Positions 43,715 to 56,600 of a stretch of 64,000 bases of DNA are shown here, piece by piece. Location of the stretch: positions 124,001 to 188,000 of the forward strand of contig WEDG01004929.1 of NCBI GenBank assembly GCA_017591395.1, in the 5' to 3' direction. Each line of letters starts with the position of its first letter. The stretch's first letter is position 1. Under the pieces are notes generated by a model that did not search any database, was not told the origin of the DNA, and worked only from the letters and a program-made list of their open reading frames with translations. The position numbers were made by a program, and so were the translations under genes. This DNA comes from Schistocephalus solidus (Eukaryota > Platyhelminthes > Cestoda > Diphyllobothriidea > Diphyllobothriidae).

Positions 43715-46600
43715 GTGGAAGAAAGAACCAAAAAAATATCCAGAAATCGAGAGAAGAAAAACAAGATAAAAATGATGTACACAAATGTGCAGAGTCTATT
43801 GAACAAAATGGATGAAATTAAACTGGTCGTGGACCATTTACAACCTGACTTCATAGCTCTAACTGAAACATGGTTAAATGAACAAATCGCAGACACAGAA
43901 GTCCGAATAAACGGTTTTCAGCTTATCCGCATGGATAGAAACGGACGTTGGGGTGGTGGAATCGCAATGTTTATACGAGAAGGCATTGACTTCATTCCGG
44001 ATGGGCCCTCGCCAAATAGGATCTCGTCTTGCGAAATACTTTGTTGTAAACTGAAAGTCCCAAACCAACCAGACCTCCATATTGCCGTGGTATATCGACC
44101 CCCAGGACAGCGAACGGACACGGGCGAAGCACTCATCACAGAGGTAAAGCAAATCTGCCGTAGCAAACATTTATTAATACTTGGAGATTTCAACGCTCCC
44201 GATATCGATTGGGTGTCAATGTACTGTTCGCGATCGGAAAATTCATTCGAACAGAAATTACTTCAGTTGGTAAATGAGGAGTTTCTTACCCAACATGTCA
44301 CAATGAAGACCCGGTTCCGAAATGGGCAGCAGTCAAGCTGTTTGGATCTAATCATTAGTAGAGATGACAATTGCATCCTTGCATTAAGTTCTTACGTGCC
44401 GCTTGGACGAAGTGATCATTGTGTTCTTGCTTGGGAGTACAGTCATTTCTGTACCCAAAAATCGTGCAGTTAGGCAGATAAATGTATGGAAAGGGGATTT
44501 TCCCAAAATGAAGGAATTACTGAATGGGATAGACTGGAGCCCTGCACATGTACCTGACCCTAATGCTGCCTGGTTCTTCATTAGTAAATTGATTCACCAA
44601 TTGGTAGAGAAATTCTGCCCACTTAAAAGGCGATCATGCGTCTCCCGACCCGAGTGGGTGACATCGGAAATAAAAAAAGGAATCTCAAGAAGAAAAAGAA
44701 GACTGTGGAGAACATATGCCAGATATCAACAACCCGAACATTTTTTTCCGCTTTTAAGAAACAGCGAAATCGGTGTCGGAATCTTCTGAGAAAAGAAAGA
44801 TCAACCTTTGAGTCAAAAATAGTCAAAGACATACCAAGAAATTCGAAAAGGTTTTTATGCTTACGTTAATAAGGCAAAAACGAAATCGCGACTGCATTCC
44901 TTGTCTTAAAGACAATCAGGGAAACAGGTTAACTGATAACTCTGATAAGACCTGCCTCTTATCCAATTTCTTTTTGTCCGTGTTTACCGAGGAACCATTT
45001 TTTGACGAGGATGAATACTACAGTACTGCCACATCTATAAAAGAAATAAGCACGGTGTCGTTCCCAATGGACACAGTAAGAAAAACTCTGAAACAGCTAC
45101 AGCCCACTAAATCACCTGGCCCAGATGGTATATCCGCAAAAGTTCTCAATGAACTCACAGACCAGCTGGCCTCTCCGCTCTCCAAGATATTTGAAAGTTC
45201 GATGGAGGCGGGGGCTCTGCCTACCGAGTGGAAGATAGCCAACATAACCCCCATCTATAAAGGAGGAGAGAGGACATCACCAAACAGTTTCCGACCAGTC
45301 AGCCTCACAAGTATCTGTTGCAAAAATGATGGAGAAGATAATTAAAACGGAACTGATGAGGCATCTTGAAGAGAATAACTTGCTTAGTTCATATCAACAT
45401 GGATTTCGAAGTGGTCGATCCTGCCTCACAAACTTGCTCACATCCATGGAAAGTTGGACAAAATCATTAGAAATGGGTTTGTCAGTCGATGCGGTCTACA
45501 TTGACTTTAGCAAAGCCTTTGACAGGGTTCCACACAAACGTCTGATCTTTAAGCTCCGTCAAATGGGTGTGACTGGCAACCTACTCAAATGGTTGGCCGA
45601 CTTTCTCACAGACAGGCGCCAGCGTGTTTGTATCGGAGACACCAAGTCTCACTGGGAAACCGTTCACAGTGGAGTTCCGCAGGGCAGCGTTCTGGGTCCC
45701 ATTTTGTTTCTGATATACGTAAACGACTGTCTGGATTGTCTGACATGCGAGAAGGTAATGTTCGCTGACGATTTGAAGTTATGGAACTCGATTGAAAAAC
45801 CGGAGGATGCGCGAAAATTACAACAAAACTTAGATCGCTTGCAAACATGGTGTGATGAGTGGCTGTTGAACCTTAATCTTAACAAATGCCAAATAATCCG
45901 ACTGCGGTCTAGTTCCAGAAGGCTGATTAGGTTTGAATACCAGTACTCCATCAGTGGTCACCAAATCCAGGAGGTAAATATTCTAAAGGACTTGGGTATA
46001 TGGATAACACAAACTCTCAAACCATCGTCACACTGTGCGAATATCGCAAAGAAAGCTATGTGTATCTTAGGCGCAATCATAAGGTCCTTCGTTAATTTTG
46101 ACGGAGAGCTTTTTGGGCGCGTGTTTGGAACATTTATCCGACCGGTGTTGGAATATTGCGTTCAGGCGTGGTGCCCTTGGACGAAACATGACTACGCTCT
46201 GCTGGAGAAAGTTCAACGGAGGGCAACGAAACTAGTCAGCGGATTGGAATGCCGACCCTATGAGGGCCGCCTAGAAAGACTTAAAATTTCTCCTCTCTCT
46301 TATAGGCAATACAGAGGGGATATGATCTTAGTCTTCAAACTGGTCAGAGGAGTTGATTGTGCTCTTCAGATGGCCAACTTTTTTGAATTGGCAAACATGA
46401 CAAGTCTCCGAGGTCACCAATACAAACTGAAAAGAAATCACGCCAAACTTGAAGTGTGGGCCAACTTCTTTTCCCAACGGGTGATTGACGAATGGAACAA
46501 ACTGCCAGCCTCAGTTGTTCAGGCTGAAAGCGTTGAAATGTTTAAAAGAAGACTTGATGCATTTTTACTTGATGAACATATACTAAGTCGACAGCAATGA
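43715..46600 (+). pseudogene. CR1-like ORF2 (APE endonuclease - reverse transcriptase), frameshifted
   Basis: The endonuclease (43715-44473) shows 'YTNVQSLLNKMDEI', 'TETWLNEQIAD', 'LILGDFNAPDIDW' and 'GRSDHCVLAW'. A spacer domain is split over 44403-44870. RT begins at 44857-45345 ('SPGPDGISAKVL', 'RPVSLTSIC') and continues in 45326-46600 with 'AVYIDFSKAFDRVPHKRL', 'SGVPQGSVLGPILFLIYVND', an intact FADD catalytic box in 'KVMFADDLKLWN', and the C-terminal 'QRVIDEWNKLPASVV'. The RT core is uninterrupted for 424 residues, so the copy is comparatively young. At least three frame changes (near 44450, 44760-44860 and 45330) prevent one full protein. Confidence 0.85.
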
Positions 46601-46700
46601 TTGATATACTAAAACGACTATCGCCATGTAACATTTGCTTGTTTTGCTAGCGTCTATCTGTAAATAGGGTTTTCAAAGGCTCTGCCTATCTCCCTTATAT

Positions 46701-46720
46701 ATACTGAATTATACTGAATT
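46701..46720 (+). repeat. Tandem 10-bp 3'-terminal repeat of the CR1-like element
   Basis: Two perfect copies of ATACTGAATT end the element. CR1 elements characteristically end in short tandem repeats, not poly(A). Confidence 0.75.
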
Positions 46721-49700
46721 AAGTGAGTGTGGAATAAGTTGATGCGAATGGTCCACATAAGAAGGAACGCGAAGTGGAATGTGCTACTGCGAAACGGTTC
46801 GCTGACGGAGGTACAGATGAAGAAAGGTTATTTGAACATCCATCGATGTCTCTAGGCCCAATTCCACGTAATAAGTGCTTATTTTATGTTATTATGTTTA
46901 GTATTTTTATAAGAAAATCTCATGATAGCAAACAAGACAAAGCGTTTAACTTCTCACTTTGATCATATAGCAGTCAAAGGCGCGTAAGTTAGAGTTATTT
47001 GCATAGTGACGCAAAATTGTTTTCGGTCAGGTGCGAATAAACAGAGATGGATATTTCTAAAAATGAACACCAGCGACGTGGTATGATTTGTTTAGGACCT
47101 TTGATATTTTGAATGTGGCGCCAAAATTGGGTTAGAAAATCTCGAAGATTATCGATTGAAAGGTTTAGAAATATGTTAACCATGCGTGCAGACAACTGTC
47201 TTTATAAATGGAGGCATTTTTACTTCTAGGTGTATATATGAGCAAGGAAGAATTAGGCCGATCGAGCACTAGGTCAATTTATTGTTTTTTTAGGCATTTG
47301 GCCGTATTCTGGAGTGTCTTTAGTGATGACAGCGTCATCAGAACAAGGAACAGTTATACTAGGGCCAATAGCTAATGAGCAGTGTTAGAATTCTACGGGT
47401 GCCTGTAAAGTGCTCTGTACGCCTCACCGTTATCCCTAAAACGGAACACGCCGTAGATGCATTGTACCAACACGTAAGTCAGATCAGGACGTATCGGTTG
47501 CGGGTTATTCTCATGTGCGCAGTGCATTATATTTTAAATTAGCCTGTTTTTGAGAAATTTTTGCGTCAAAACCGCTCAAAATACCCGGATCCCTCTTATT
47601 CTATTCCTGGGCACTATATAGCATAGAATACTTCGTGTCTAACTTCCGGACGAAAATATTTTATTAAATTGACTCAAGTTTTTGTCATTTTTGAAATAAA
47701 TGAACCACTGTTGTTCAGCGGTGTGCACAAAATCGACGGACGCAGTCACAAGACGTCCGCTTTTTAAACTTTCGGTGTCTGATTTCAAACCAAGCCCTGC
47801 ATGCGATCAGAGACATAAAACACCGAACGCGCCCTCTATTACTGGTTAGGTTTTTTGTAAGCCATGCTTTCTACGATGGCCGTTGAGTTGACGTTATAAA
47901 ACCGTCTCCTCGTAGAAAATAACACAGGAGGTACATTTACGGAAATTGGCTGGCTGTTCGCCGATCGCTGACAAGTATCCTAATTGTTATCCCTTCAACT
48001 GTGTTGTCATTGTTGTCAAGGTCTGATACCTGAGATCTTTGCCGTAGTCGGTCACCTTCACGGTTTTTACGTGCTGTGAACAGCAGCACCTTTGCATAAT
48101 GGACACAACCTTTGTCGGCGTATAATTCCTGCTTCACCATACACACGATATTTTGCTTTTTTCATCAATATTATTTCTTAATCAGAAAATACCACGAGTC
48201 ATCATAACACCTCGTAGACTAGGACACATGCTGCAGTAAAAATGAGGAGGTAGCCGACGACGCTTTTATTGCAGGAGTCGTATTTTTGCCATACGAAGTC
48301 TGCCACGGCGCGAATCGTCCTGATTTTTCTCTTGCCCACTCGTATCCGGAGGTGCAATGTCAATTTAGGAGAACACCCACGATAACGTCGATTTGAACGA
48401 TGCATAATATTACTTCGCCTCTGTTGAACGAACTCATCTTGTCAAACATCAGAGTAGATTGAGCCATCCAAACGTAAATGCACAACACTTTTCGTGTTTT
48501 CAGGTGACAACTTGCCCACAACTGCGGTGGTTTAATCCGAAGGGAGCTTGCTTACCGCTTGGAATTGGGTAGCAAACGAAGGTCCACTGTACTGTGAGAC
48601 TTCACAGGGGCAGATGCCTTATATACCTTGTCGTGCGCATTTGGAAATGGTAGATTAAGCCATGTATATTTCTTTATGCTGCTCCCATTCTACCTTATAT
48701 AATCGACCTCAATGCTGTCTAGGATTACTTTCTGTTACAGGTAACAATCTGCGGCAGTAAAGCTAGCGAGTTCGATGTAATTTCTTTTGCAAGGTGTGGT
48801 TGGTTTTCCGAAGATTTAAAAACCGCCTCCATGCCTTGGCGGAGTGTATTTTGTCAGGTTTTATTTTTACTTAACCTTCAACCCTTCTGGATGAGCAGTG
48901 GTCTCATATCAAGGATAACACTGGATCTATGGCACGATAGTCTTGCTTCGATGGCCCGAAATATCCTCAATATATTGTTTTATTTGAGTGGTGGTCACCT
49001 CATCCCAGGCTGATACGGTGTAGTTCACTCTAGGAATGTATCTCAGGCAACAGTGGTCTAAGGTCTGCATACACGACTAAACACGTGGAATTACCGGTCG
49101 GATGCCTAATGCTCATGGTTCTTTGTAGCGGTAGGGCCAGCGCGTGGTGCCCCGAGGCTACAGCCTATGTTCTCTCGATTTCGTCCGGACTTCGTCCGTT
49201 TAGCAACAGCTTATCCGTTAGATATTTGAGACTATACACTTCATAAAGCTGACAACATTTACTTCTGAGGTCTGCCTCCTCTTGGTTAAAATGTAGATCA
49301 AAATCATGTTGTCTTCCCGCTATTGATAAATAAACCGCCTGTTTTAACCACTTCATTCGCCTATGAGTGTACTCGGTAGGTCTTCATGGCTTGACGCCGG
49401 CATGGCGATATCATCGGTGGTTAGTAACTTGGCGTCTGGATGCAAACCTTGTGGGGCGACAGAATACAGCCTTTTCGAACCTTTATATGTACTGGGTAAA
49501 GAAAGACAGTTTACGAGGTCTGGCATAGATAAAAAATTCTCACTGCAACATACTCATATTGTAAGGGTGGTACGAAGGGTGCTGAATGACAGTCTCAGAA
49601 AGTATAGATTAAGTATTGTGAGCTTCTGAGATAAAAGTTTATAGAAAACCCGTTTTTTTCATCAACAAATATCGCCCTTATTTCTTGGTTCTGTATTCAC

Positions 49701-49723
49701 TTTTGCTTTTTTGCGTGCTCAGG
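46721..49723. other. Interval upstream of the NYN ribonuclease gene; nothing firm
   Basis: Contains minus-strand open frames at 47937-48146 and 48202-48405. The second ends in a hydrophobic stretch ('VVGYLLIFTAACVLVYEVL') that could be a tail-anchor, but has no recognised family. The 5' UTR exon of the plus-strand NYN gene probably lies here. The open frame at 49363-49629 does not join in phase to 49724. Confidence 0.35.
48202..48405 (-). CDS. Small open frame with C-terminal hydrophobic segment (doubtful)
   Basis: 67 residues: a basic N-terminal half ('RIRVGKRKIRTIRAVADFV') and a C-terminal stretch of about 19 hydrophobic residues ending just before the stop, the layout of a tail-anchored protein. 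I recognise no homologue. It may be a chance frame, since there is no visible promoter, splice site or polyadenylation evidence. Confidence 0.2.
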   Translation of the reverse strand: MHRSNRRYRGCSPKLTLHLRIRVGKRKIRTIRAVADFVWQKYDSCNKSVVGYLLIFTAACVLVYEVL

Positions 49724-52700
49724 ATGAATGTGCCCGACAAGGAGGTGACAGTAGTTAACGTGCCATCAAGTACTTTGGATGTTTTGCCGGGCTATCTACG
49801 GCTAATCTTTCGGATAATTGTGGAAGTGTTGTCGACTGATGCTTTGCGCATATCAGGGCCCTCAGCTAGCGTGCACGATGCAAAGGTACTTGCTTCAAAT
49901 TTCTTATTCTTTTTGTTTGATACAGGCTTTCGTAGATCAATATATTAATCCCGAGTGCACAGAACAAGTGAAAGTGCACACAAAGCTCATCAGTCACCTC
50001 ACGTCCAGCAGTATTCGTAAATATATATTTTTAAATTTACGGGGTATCTTTACCATTCGCGGCAACTCCATCGTGGTGATCCGTGGGCCGCCTTTTACGA
50101 CGAAACGGTTAGCCTCGGCGCTCATGCAACTTGACAAAAGAGCCTCCAGCATATTTTGTGGCCTTAGCTCAAAGAAAGCGAAGTTACCTTATCTCTGTAC
50201 CTCGTTAGGCTTCGACTATGAAAACTTTGGTTCGGCCGATGCTGCTACTAAGGTTGCAGTCTACAAATTCCTAAAGGATTGTGAGTCTTTGCGGCCAGCG
50301 CTTGCCGCAAGTACCCCAAAGAGCTTACCCGAATCTTTGCGAAGGCCTAACGGTGAGTATAGAAATTTTAAGTGATTCTCCTAATTGTAAATTTATTTCG
50401 CAATACTTTAACCTACTTAAACTCGTCAAACTATTAGTATCAGTATATTTGAGAGAGATGTAGGTGAGTCATCTTTGAATTCCCTATTTGTACATGCGAG
50501 TTGTGGCATCAAAAAAAAACAGTATCTAGATATGTTGGCGAGGCCAACATAGTGGAACATAGTTGAAAAAGAGCAGGCAGTGAAAAAAAACGCCCGGTGA
50601 TATTTAAGAGAAAAAACTGTCGCCCTTGGGGGGGGGGGGGGTCCAACGGGGGGCATTGCGGAGGTCACATGAATCAGCCAGATGCTCCCTTGCTGATTGC
50701 AAAGTCCGTTGAGGGATTTCAAAGGCGGAAATATATGCCCAGATCATCCTCGGTCCATTGCGGTTCAAACCAAGGGAGAACATTCATACACCGCATGGAC
50801 GATGGCCGCCAGGTTAAGCTGATGCGAACACTCACGGTGTCAACAAGGTGTGCAAATAATTAACCAGTGAAGACCTCGTGGACCCCAGCATGGAAATTAC
50901 GGGAGAGTGCAACACCTCAAACGAAAATGACAAACAAATAAATGTTACTCAAATATAGCTAATAGTATCCTAACTACCTTATTTCTGACATCAATCTTGC
51001 AGCTTTCAATTGGTTTTGTAGCTCGCACCATTATATCGATATAACTTTCGCTTAAAAACCTCCAAGGAGTCTGACAAAGCAACATCCGGAGGAAGAATAT
51101 TCTAAGCTTCGACTACTCTTTGGAAGAAGAAGTACTTTCAAGTGTCTAGCCTTGCTCCAGTCACACGTAATTTGAGAGGATGACCTCTCAAGTTCGTTGT
51201 TGTTGCTAACTCGAAGAAATCACCTGGGACGAGACAAAAGCCCTGGACACGTAGTATGCGGAATTTTAGTATCAGGTCTCCACGAAGCTGTCTATAGCGC
51301 AATTGAAAGAGATTGAGATTCGACAGCCGTGTTTCATAAGGCTGTGAGCCATGTCCAAGGACAAGTTTGTTGCTCGCCTTTGGGACCTTTTCGAGGATGT
51401 TGATGTCCTTCGCCGCCCAGGGTCTCCAAGCTTGGATAGCGGACTCCAACTGTGGCCGCACGAATGTTCTGAAGACTTTGGTGAAGCAATCGACAATCCC
51501 TTCTTCTTCCTCCTCCACCTCTTATTCTTCTTCTTCGTCTACTTTTCGGAGGATAAACTCGACAACCTTCGTTTACTCATGAAACCAAAGGGTCGACTAC
51601 CACCTATAATCTCTTGAGCTAAGGACCATATTTGCATTTATTACACATATAATGAGGGTCAGGTGGTGCGTATGGCAGTCTTAAATAGGTCTGGCTATTG
51701 GATCATTCCCCTACAATGGACCCTGCGGTAGCTGCGCCGGACCAACAGGGGGGCCAGATAAGCGCACGGCGGGCGTAATTGAGGATGCACACCTTTAACA
51801 AATGCCACACGTGAAGAAGGCTGTGGTTGCACGACTAGACACAGGCGCAAGCCTCGCCAGCCACCTGCGTCCGATCCTGTCTTCCGTCTTCTTCTGGACA
51901 CCAGGCCCAAGTTGATGAGGGAGGGGAGAGTGTGGTAGACGTTGTCCAAGTCCACTAGCATTACGAACTAATTCACCTGCAAGTCAACGTTTCTGCACCC
52001 ACCATGCTGTGTGGGGCGGCACACAGTCGGTAACGACGGTCGAACTATGAGGATACCAAAAGCAGGTAGTTATGATAACTGAACAACTTAGAGCTGTAAA
52101 GTCAAGAAGCTCCCTAGTAATCTTGGTCACTAAAAATTTACAGGGTATACTACCTGGAAAATGTTTTCAGAGGATTTGCATGTCAGGCAGGTTCCAAACT
52201 TAAGATAGCTATAAAAGGGCAAGTCTTCTTTCCCAGAAAAGCATATGAACCGCAGAACTTTCGTTAATGATGTTCATTTAGATATATGTTTCTATAAGAC
52301 ATACAATTCCTACATAAGTATTAATGTTTGTGCCATGCGGATAGGTAAACTTTACATTTAGATAAAAAATGCCGAAAAAGGCAAGCGAGACTGAAATGAC
52401 CATTTCTGGCTCATTAGCCGTCATCAGTCAGTCATACCCAGCCCCAGATGGTGTCCCACCCGAGGCTCGAACCCGCGACCTGTTGATCAGAAGTCCAACG
52501 TTCCAACCATTGAGCCACGGGCTGTTTGTCTTGCCGGTTTAGATAGGGAATATGGACATTCGTTAATGAACACTTACCGATTGCTAACGGAATTCACTCG
52601 TCTCGTTCTGCCTTTGGGCTCATTCTCGAGGCCTACCAGCAATGCATAGCGGCTAGTAGCAGTAGTCGTATTAGTACGCGGATTATCAATGCCGTCAAAG

Positions 52701-53561
52701 ACAAGGGATACCAGAATGGCCATTTCTGACTCAACTCGAGCTTATGTTTAATGTCTTTAAGCCTCTTAATCAAACTGAAGTCACTGTCGGTGGGCCGGAC
52801 GACCGCTTGCATTACGAGTCCGCACATCAATGGTAGTTGGTTAAGCCTCTACAGGCGTTGTTCAGTCAGGTGCTCTGTTGCTCCCTCTTCGGATGAGTTC
52901 GTGTCTGTTCGGTTTTCTTGAGTTGGGTAGATTATCCTGTTCTGGCCTTACTGGACCTACTGATGCAGGACTTAAAAAGCTCCAGGAACCTCAAGATGCA
53001 TCCAGTAGGGAGTTTCGATTGAACCTGAGGAATCAGGTTAGGATTCATGCGAGTACTCTCTGCATTGCATTCTGAGTCCCTTATGTCAGGGAGCAGCAAA
53101 ACTCCTTTATTTTGATGGGGCAAAAATAAACCTTACTTCCGGAAGTCAACCTCATCACAAAGCTTTTTTTGAGCATTCTAAGGAACTCTCATTTCGTCCT
53201 CTTGTTCTTCTTTTTCATTATCTATATAGCAAATGGCTTGCGTCCCGTCATAATTGATGGCGCTAATGTGGCCCATGAAAATGGGGGCAAGTGAGTTCCC
53301 TTTTTTCATTTTATGTTTTTATACAACTTTTGCCTTCCTTCTCAACAGAAATCACTTATTGTGCATGCTCATCGAATTCTAGAAGAGGAGAGATGGATGG
53401 TTGTTTATAGGTGTCGTCTGCGATCCTCACTAATTTTACGCAGAATTGTCGATTATCACCAACCCCAACCCCACCACCACCACCACCACCACCACCACCA
53501 CCACCACCACCACCACCACACCACCACCACCACCACCACCACCACCACCACCACCACCACC

Positions 53562-53603
<42 letters not shown>

Positions 53604-56600
53604 GGTGCATGCCCCTGGGTTTCCAACCGTAGATGATGGTGGAACTGGCTGATGTTGGCAATTAAGTCAGAATTGACCATTCTGGTTTCCTCAGTCATTG
53701 TCAGTAAAAATGCTTCATGCGAATCTGTGTTGGGGATGGGGCGGGAGTAAATATCCAGCAAAGCTCTCTCCCCCCTGCCAGAAATCCTCATTTTCTTCGT
53801 CCTTACAAGAACCTAATGTTGGAGGCATGCAGATTCGCTGACTAGAACGCCTTAATTTGTACGAGGCTGGAGGAGCGCATGTGACCGCAATTCAATCAAT
53901 AAATTAGGTTCACCCATGCGCCTGACTGGGCCACTAGTTATTTTTTTGCATTTACTCATTCGTTCATCTATCGTCCAAAGTGTGCTTATCAAAGTGCAAC
54001 ACGAGTATCATTTCCTGAAACATTTTGCAGCGGTTACGAGCCTTTTTCTGTGTATACAACATATTCTGTAAATTCTGCGTCTGACGGATGCTAAATGGTG
54101 CCGTAAAAGCAAAATTTTTCGCGCAGTGAGCACAAGGACCCCAACGTCAACTGCCATTTTTAGTAAACTGTCTCGTAAATTATCTAATTTGAATGTTCAT
54201 AATATTAGATGCATGCTTCTTAGATCATCACACGTTACTTCGACCGTCGTAGTCCTACGATATCCACCGTATGCTCAACAGAAGGGTGAAGCAGGGACGG
54301 TGGCTTGCGTACACGACTTAACCTCCCAAACACAAGCACCAGGATTTCACACAACAGGGGGTTGAACGGCTAACAAATCACATGTTTGATAGTGCCAGAT
54401 GTTACGTTATGAAGGAGCCACCACAGCCTGTCTCTCAGACCACCAGTCAGTCACTCTACACAACAGAAATTGGACTTACTGCGAGGTCTGAATGTAATTG
54501 GCAGTTGGCAACCTTCCAACCCACAGCGCTTATCTCCCCGTGATATTCTCAATCTCAGATCACATATAAAACAGAGCAGCCACATGAAGAAGGAACCGAG
54601 GACAATACTTGCCTCTTAATCAGCTTTGCAGACTTGAGAGCATGTTTTTTGTGGTGCTGCGTGTGATCCTGTGATGTGCAGAGGCTGATGAGAGATTTAG
54701 TGTTGTGGTTTAGCCGATGGTGTTCTACCGCAGGTTTTCATAGAGGCGCATGTGGCCTAGTAAGCCCATGTCGTAACTGAATGTGCGTGGGCAGTGCGGA
54801 CATTTGATTCGGGTGCGGCCGGTGTATGTTGGTACTTCTGGCACTGTTTCGCCGGTCTCTGTGCGATGAATTCATAAGTGACCTATCAGACCGATGCGTG
54901 ATGTGCCTGCGTGGTGAAAATGGGGACAGGATATGTCGGGAGGTGCTGAGTCTGGGGGCCGTGCTGCTGGTTCTGGTAGTCGCGCTCATGGGAGGACTAT
55001 AAGAAGTGTTGATGGGTGCGTAAGATGTGTTAGATGCGCTAGAATCCGCTTTCTTGGATGCGCATATGACCGAGTAGGCCCATACGGTGAGTGAATGCGT
55101 GAGGGCATTTGAGGCGGCGGTCTCTGCTCTGTGTAATTGCTCCTGGCACTAGTTCGATAGTCTCTGTGCGATGGATTCGCAAGTGACCGACCATGCCAAT
55201 GCGTGAGGTGAACGTGCGATCGCAATGGAAACAGGTTAGTGCCGAGTCCCCATCGCTGGTACTGGGGGCGGCAGTGGTGTTGGAGGTAGCAGGTAGTCAG
55301 AGGTGGCCACTGAGGTGGTGGGAGTGGGGCACTTGGTGTTCGTCGCTTTGATCGGCGCAACGGATGGGGAGGGGGGGGGAAATGTCGGTGATCGTGGGCT
55401 GCGGGGCATCGATGAAGTGGTTATAAGTGGTTGGGGTGGTCGTTGTCGTGGGGTCTGAGGCAGGTGTGGCAGAGGTTGATGTTATGGGATTGTTGTTGTA
55501 TTGAGTTCGAAGATGTCCGACCAGGCCGATTAGCGCAGAATGTGCGTTGACAGCGTAGGCACGTTGGCAGGGCTTGGTCATTGGCGGTGTTGATCCGCGA
55601 TGCTTGTGACTTGCGAGCCGCCCTTTTGGCCTTAGCAGCGGTGATCCGGTTGGCCTCAAAGATTGCTGCACCAGTCTTCACGGATCTTCTCCATGCCGGT
55701 CTATCCTGCAAGAGGTTGTCTCAGGTCGCCGGGTTGATTTGCAGTTGCTTCAGAGATTTCTTCAAAGTGTCCATATAGCGTCGTTTTTGACCTCCCTGTC
55801 GGCGAGCACCCGTAGCCACATCTCCGTAGAAATGTCTTTTGGGTATTCTCTCGTCGTTCATTCTCACCAGGTGGCCGCTCGAGGACTTCCGTGTCCGGGA
55901 TACTGTCTTGCCATCTCAGCTATATTACTTTGCGGCAACAGTTGAGATGGAATTGATTCAGCTTTCTGGCTTGGTTCAAGTAGACGGTCCAGGTCTCCGC
56001 TCCGTACAGGAGTGTTCTCAAGACGACGGCCTTTTACATCTTCAGTTTGATGTCCAGGTGAATACCGTAGCGATTCCACACACACATTTACAGCTGGATG
56101 GAGGACTGACTGGCTTTGGAGTTAAGTTGAGCAACCTAGTCGTCGATTCTCGTGTTGCGTGACAATGTGCCTCCCAGATAGGCACATTTTTCCGCATTTT
56201 TTGGGTTGGGCGTCGTTGATATGGATCAGGGGGCGTTGAATTTCGCGCTGGGTGGCGGTTGGTGCATGACCACCGTTTCGGCTGTATCGATTGTTAATCG
56301 AAAATTGGCGCAGCCTGCGGCGAAGAGGTTCATGCTCCTTTGTATGTACTCCTCCGCCACGGTGTTAAGGGCGCAGTCGTCCGTGAAAAGCAAGTTATGG
56401 ACTCTACCAGTAGACACGCGCGTTGAAGCCTGCATACGCCGACTGTTGAGAAGGTACCCGTCAGTTCTGTAGACGATGCCGACCCCAGGGCGCTCATAAC
56501 GGTAGGCGTCCATCAGCCTAGCAGAGGAAATGAGACTGAACTGGGTGGGAGCCAATACGCAGCCCTGCTTCACTCCTTTGGTTACTGCGAATGCTTCGGA

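Larger units (their letters stand above)
42240..46720 (+). mobile_element. CR1-like LINE, nearly complete copy with ORF1 and ORF2
   Basis: The element comprises ORF1 remnants (about 42240-43600), ORF2 with endonuclease and reverse transcriptase (about 43715-46600) and a short 3' UTR. It ends in two tandem copies of ATACTGAATT at 46701-46720, typical of CR1 3' termini. 'AATAGGGTTTTCAAAGGC' in the 3' UTR (around 46665) also occurs in the minus-strand copy near 60380, which ties the two to one family. Several frameshifts interrupt ORF2. The 5' boundary is not defined. Confidence 0.88.

Noticed and set aside
53034..53038. Donor CAG|GTTAGG at 53037 for NYN exon 3
   Set aside because: It would leave phase 0, which does not fit exon 4. 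The donor at 53053 leaves the required phase 1 and keeps the frame into '[12 protein letters not shown]'.
53313..53791. Frames encoding poly-His/Pro/Thr or poly-Val/Trp
   Set aside because: They are translations of the (ACC)n(ACT)n microsatellite inside an intron.
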